From Euperipatoides rowelli (lineage: Eukaryota > Onychophora > Udeonychophora > Euonychophora > Peripatopsidae), in the NCBI GenBank assembly GCA_003024985.2, contig PXIH01S0060209.1: a stretch of 10,290 nucleotides of DNA; one strand, written 5' to 3'. The translations under genes were made by a program, and so were the position numbers. Of the stretch, positions 7,504-10,290 are shown piece after piece (within the stretch, counting starts at the first letter, position 1; each line of letters starts with the position of its first letter). The notes below the pieces were generated by a model. It made no database searches. It was given only the letters and a program-made list of their open reading frames with translations, and was not told the origin of the DNA.

Positions 7504-7584
7504 TAGAGAAAGATAACATTGGGCTTCTCCGTTTCATAGAGAAAGATAACATCGGGCTTCTCCGTTTTTCCGAAGCTATGATCA
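7504..7584 (-). repeat. Dispersed repeat, minus orientation, with a tandem 33-bp duplication
   Basis: Two 33-bp units lie at 7504-7536 and 7537-7569 (TAGAGAAAGATAACAT, then GGGCTTCTCCGTTT) with only a few differences. The second unit continues to 7584 and matches, in inverted orientation, the repeat at 6234-6278. It abuts the LINE relic. It can be read as the 3' end of another retroposon with a duplicated tail. It can also be read as more LINE coding sequence: the frame next to the LINE gives NGEAQCYLSL, but with a stop at the unit junction. I prefer the first reading because the other copy ends in an (AAAT)n tail. Confidence 0.6.
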
Positions 7585-7764
7585 CTGGATTTCAGCACGT
7601 TGCTCGTGTACTTTTTTTTTAATTTTCTTAATTAAAAAATTGTAATTAGAAAAATTTAATTAAATTAATTACTATTTTTATATCAAATTTAAAAAGTTTA
7701 AAAATATATAGCCATCATTACGATTCTACTACTAAATAAATGAGGTTTCATATTATAAATATTT

Positions 7765-7867
7765 GCACGGGCCATATTTTATAGTACATTTTACTATGTT
7801 GCGAGGACCATAAGATGATCTTCAAAGGGTCGGTTCAGTCCTGTGGGCCATATGTTTGATACCCCTG
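7765..7867 (+). mobile_element. hAT terminus, right end of a truncated element
   Basis: The sequence ends GTGGGCCATATGTTTGATAC followed by CCCTG at 7867. Its reverse complement starts CAGGGGTATCAAACATATGG and continues with CCC, the shape of many animal hAT ends (CAGGGGTxTCAAAC, then GGCCC). A related word, CGGGCCATATTTTATAG, lies inside at about 7768. I find no matching left end, so the element appears truncated, and without it no 8-bp duplication can be tested. It is a different family from the hAT element at 811-1290. Confidence 0.5.
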
Positions 7868-9261
7868 GGTTAGGGTCTCAAATTTCCTATAATTTTATGG
7901 TATATATATATGCTTTTGTGTTAATAATAAAACCCATTAATAAATAAGGTCCATGTATTTGCTTTTTTATTCGTTTCTCATCTTTTTTTTAACACGGCCT
8001 TTAACTCATTGCAAAAAAAAAAAAAAAAAAAATTAATTTCAATTTGACTTTTGTGTATGGCATTGTATTATTTTCCTTTGTAATGATATAGGATTTATTT
8101 ATTTATAATATTTATTTACACATTTTATAACTATTATTTTGTAATCAAAAATTTTTATTTATTTACGTAGCGATGTTATTGAATTTACCTGTGGGAGGTA
8201 ATTTATTTGTAACTAAAATAAATATAATAATGTTCGAGATTCTGAGTTAATTATTTCTTTAATAATTTTTTTTTAAAAAAGTATGTTTCAGTTAATTTCT
8301 AATGAAATAAATAGAAATGTGCATTTTATAAACACTGATTAGATTCATTGAATGATGGAAACAGCTAGTCTCATTTGAACTGAATAAAATACGAGGTCAT
8401 GTGATTCATTCGTAATGGCTAGTCTGATTAGGAGTTGACGATACTGTCAAGTGAGTAGCTTCTATCAAATAATAAAAAAAAAAAGAACAAAGAATCTGGT
8501 GAAGCAATTTCTAATCTCCTGCCGAATTAGAAGTTTCTGAAAGCTAGTAATTACTTGTAAGAAAAGAAAAGATTCATTTTAATGGGGAAAAAAGAACATT
8601 TCCCCAAATAATACTGAAGAATGAACAAATTATCTATTGGTTTAATAAATTAAAAATAAGAATCTCGAATTAATCTTGAGAAATATTAAAATACAAAAAA
8701 TGATCATGTTTACGATGAAAAAAAAAGCAAACGGTTCAACAGTTCAACTTTGTTTCTCTTGACAATTATTATTATTTTTATTTGTTTTATATGGTTAATT
8801 CTTTTAAAAAAACATTATTTATTTATTTTATTTATTCAACAAAACATGGTCAGACATATAATTTTGCATGTGAAGATATGGAAAAATATTAAATACATCA
8901 ATCCCAATCAACTTTAAAAATTTGCATTATCAAATAAAAATCTTTGAGGTTACAACATCAGGGGCTGATTTTTAACCACTTAACTGATTCATTAAAATAC
9001 CAAAAAACATACAAAAAAAAAACCCCATATTCTTTGATTTCAGAAATTGATAGAGATAGAGTATTTATCCGGAAGATAAAAAAAAATAGTAAAAATAATT
9101 TGGGGCATGCATAAGGGTGGGAAAGATTTGCATCCATCCTTTATAAGTAGCCTATATTTTAGTTTTTGGAGTATTACTTGATAGTAATGTTTTATTTTTT
9201 TTATTTTTTGAAGATTAATCACTGAAATTGTTTACAAAATAAATAAAGTACATGCATATTT
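7868..9261. other. AT-rich stretch without a supported gene
   Basis: The block contains a run of 20 A at 8013-8032, TTTATTTA-rich segments at about 8093-8170 and 8815-8835, and a T-then-A block near 8265-8280. A 60-codon minus frame at 9222-9040 is lysine/isoleucine-rich with no recognisable motif and is probably chance. No exon or RNA pattern was recognised. The A20 run has no clear retroposon body in front of it. Confidence 0.4.
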
Positions 9262-9564
9262 TTGTTGGTATGAGAGTGTGAGGGGGGGGGGATGGTTCAA
9301 CAATAAAAGTTACTGCATTAATGATGTTTTAGTGAAAGAAGATGTCTCAAGCAATTTCTATCACTTTCTGATCAAAGAAATGTATGAAATAAACACAAAA
9401 ATAATATTTATCAATACCAAAATTTGGTGAGGGGGAGAGGTAGATATGGGTGGTACAAACAATAAAAGTAATTTTTTGTAAAAGAAGTTCACACAAATTA
9501 TAATTTCCCACACTTTCTGATCAAAGAAATGTAGGAAATAATCACAATATCAAAATGTATGTGA

Positions 9565-9595
9565 GGGGGGAGGGGTAGTAGATATGGGAGGGGGG
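9565..9595 (+). other. G-quadruplex-capable segment in the tandem repeat, third G-rich block
   Basis: G runs at 9565-9570, 9572-9575, 9586-9588 and 9590-9595 are separated by loops of 1, 10 and 1 bases. The long middle loop exceeds the strict rule, but short-loop variants using the G6 runs are possible. Confidence 0.55.
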
Positions 9596-9716
9596 TGATT
9601 TACTAGATCAAAAATAAAAGTACTTTTTAGTGGAAGTAGTTGACATAAATTATAATTTCCATCCATTTCTGATCAAAGAAATGTAGGAAATGATCACAAT
9701 ACCAAAATGTATGTGA

Positions 9717-9748
9717 GGGGGGGGGAGTAGCTATGGGAAGGGAGGGGG
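9717..9748 (+). other. G-quadruplex-capable segment in the tandem repeat, fourth G-rich block
   Basis: G runs at 9717-9725, 9735-9737, 9740-9742 and 9744-9748 occur in the same place of the unit as the block at 9565-9595. The nine-G run can supply more than one tract. Confidence 0.6.
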
Positions 9749-9958
9749 ATTTACTAGATCAACAATAAAAGTACTTTTTAGTGAAAGAAGTTGGTGCAAT
9801 TTATAATTTCCATCACTTTCTGATCACAGAAATTTAGGAAATAATCACAAACATATTTTATCAATATCAAAATGATTTACCAAACAAAACAAAACAAAAT
9901 GATTTTCAGGTTGTGTAGTAAAGGGAAATCTTTGTTTGTATTTTGTTTACAAAATAAT

Positions 9959-10290
9959 CTAATGAGAATCTAAATTTACAATAATATAATTTTCATCATC
10001 TGATGGTTCAGGTGTAGATAAATTGCAATCTGTTCCAGATTCATTTACTAAAAAATGAATACTCAATTTCACTTGGGCTAAAATCACTGTATTATGACAC
10101 CCTTTTTTTTTTTTTTGACATTTAGTAGGAAACAATACTTTGATTATGAATTTATTTATGTAGCAAAAACAAATAAAAAAGGCACCAATATATATAGTAT
10201 GCTGATGGCCTGAGCTCTGAATTTTTCCACCGTATTTGACAGAATATTGTGTGCCTTGGGGAATAATAATAAAAATGAGGATGAGGATGA
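9959..10290 (-). CDS. Candidate 3'-terminal exon of an unknown host gene (partial)
   Basis: On the minus strand a frame stays open from the window edge (10288) to a TAG at 9961-9959, about 110 codons, with no usable methionine at its head. A stop-free run of this length is unusual in such AT-rich DNA. The last 30 or so residues look protein-like: VNESGTDCNLSTPEPSDDE followed by NYIIVNLDSH, rich in S, T, P, D and E, as in a disordered C-terminal tail. The part from about 10200 to 10100 is less convincing (FFICFCYINKF and a lysine run from A14). A possible splice acceptor, a T-rich tract ending in AG (ATTCATTTTTTAG), is centred near 10050 and would start the exon inside the GTA codon just before AATGAATC. 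No AATAAA is seen within about 100 bases after the stop. I do not recognise the protein. It may be a chance frame or a repeat remnant. Confidence 0.3.
   Translation of the reverse strand, partial: ILILIFIIIPQGTQYSVKYGGKIQSSGHQHTIYIGAFFICFCYINKFIIKVLFPTKCQKKKKGCHNTVILAQVKLSIHFLVNESGTDCNLSTPEPSDDENYIIVNLDSH
10258..10290 (+). repeat. Start of simple sequence at the window edge (AAT units, then GATGAG units)
   Basis: Three AAT units are followed by ATGAGGATGAGGATGA, which runs into the window boundary. It may continue as a GATGAG microsatellite. It overlaps the head of the candidate exon frame, where it would encode alternating isoleucine and leucine, another reason to doubt that part of the frame. 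Confidence 0.5.

Larger units (their letters stand above)
9262..9873 (+). repeat. Tandem repeat, four units of about 150 bp with G-rich segments
   Basis: The anchor CTGATCA(A/C)AG recurs at 9368, 9517, 9669 and 9820, giving steps of 149, 152 and 151 bp. Each unit carries, in order, a G-rich run, AATAAAAGT, a GAAAGAAG-like word, AATTTCCATCACTTTCTGATC, AGAAATG and GGAAAT(A/G)ATCACAA. Units 2 to 4 are closest to each other; unit 1 is the most diverged. There is no open frame across the units. The regular size is near nucleosome length, as in many satellites, but that link is only suggestive. Confidence 0.88.

Noticed and set aside
8013-8032. Poly(A) tail of a processed pseudogene
   Set aside because: No coding-like or retroposon body precedes it, and the nearest AATAAA is about 70 bases upstream in a TA-rich run.
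9040-9222. 60-codon minus-strand open frame
   Set aside because: Its lysine/isoleucine/leucine-rich composition follows from AT-rich DNA; no domain pattern and no splice context.

Overview
The window looks like intergenic or intronic DNA from an AT-rich invertebrate animal genome. It is strongly AT-rich, full of A/T homopolymers and (AAAT)n/(ATT)n runs, with no compact operon-like coding, no rRNA and no intact conserved gene. Most of what can be recognised is transposon debris: two decayed LINE fragments, two hAT pieces, a MITE-like element, a tRNA-derived SINE head and a short Helitron. I cannot name the species; the mixture would fit a mollusc, cnidarian or arthropod. One unresolved base (N) lies at 1860.

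Layout. Positions 1 to about 700 hold, on the minus strand, a heavily mutated endonuclease-to-RT linker of a non-LTR retrotransposon. At 811-1290 is a short hAT element with inverted ends and about 90 codons of relic transposase. A tRNA-like SINE head follows at about 1420-1500. The stretch 1500-3540 is AT-rich and includes an inverted repeat around the N, an (ATT)n run and a strong G-quadruplex motif. At 3672-3912 there are three 81-bp tandem units with telomere-like words, flanked by short inverted sequences. Positions 3913-5520 are mostly featureless. A 399-bp MITE-like element sits at 5533-5931.

The most informative block is 6234-7584. A minus-strand LINE C-terminal relic (about 7503 down to 6634) is split by a 272-bp non-autonomous Helitron (6762-7033) with a hairpin and CTAG end, inserted between A and T. 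Leaving the insert out brings the two halves of the LINE into one reading frame. A 45-bp dispersed repeat stands in inverted orientation on both sides of this block. A hAT terminus ends at 7867.

The right side (9262-9873) holds four units of about 150 bp with G-rich runs on the plus strand. Beyond it, on the minus strand, a reading frame without stops runs from the window edge to a stop at 9959-9961. Its acidic, serine/proline-rich end may be the last exon of a host gene. It is the only candidate for non-transposon coding sequence.

No set of genes here works together as a system. The interest lies in the nested transposon history and the repeated G-rich structures.
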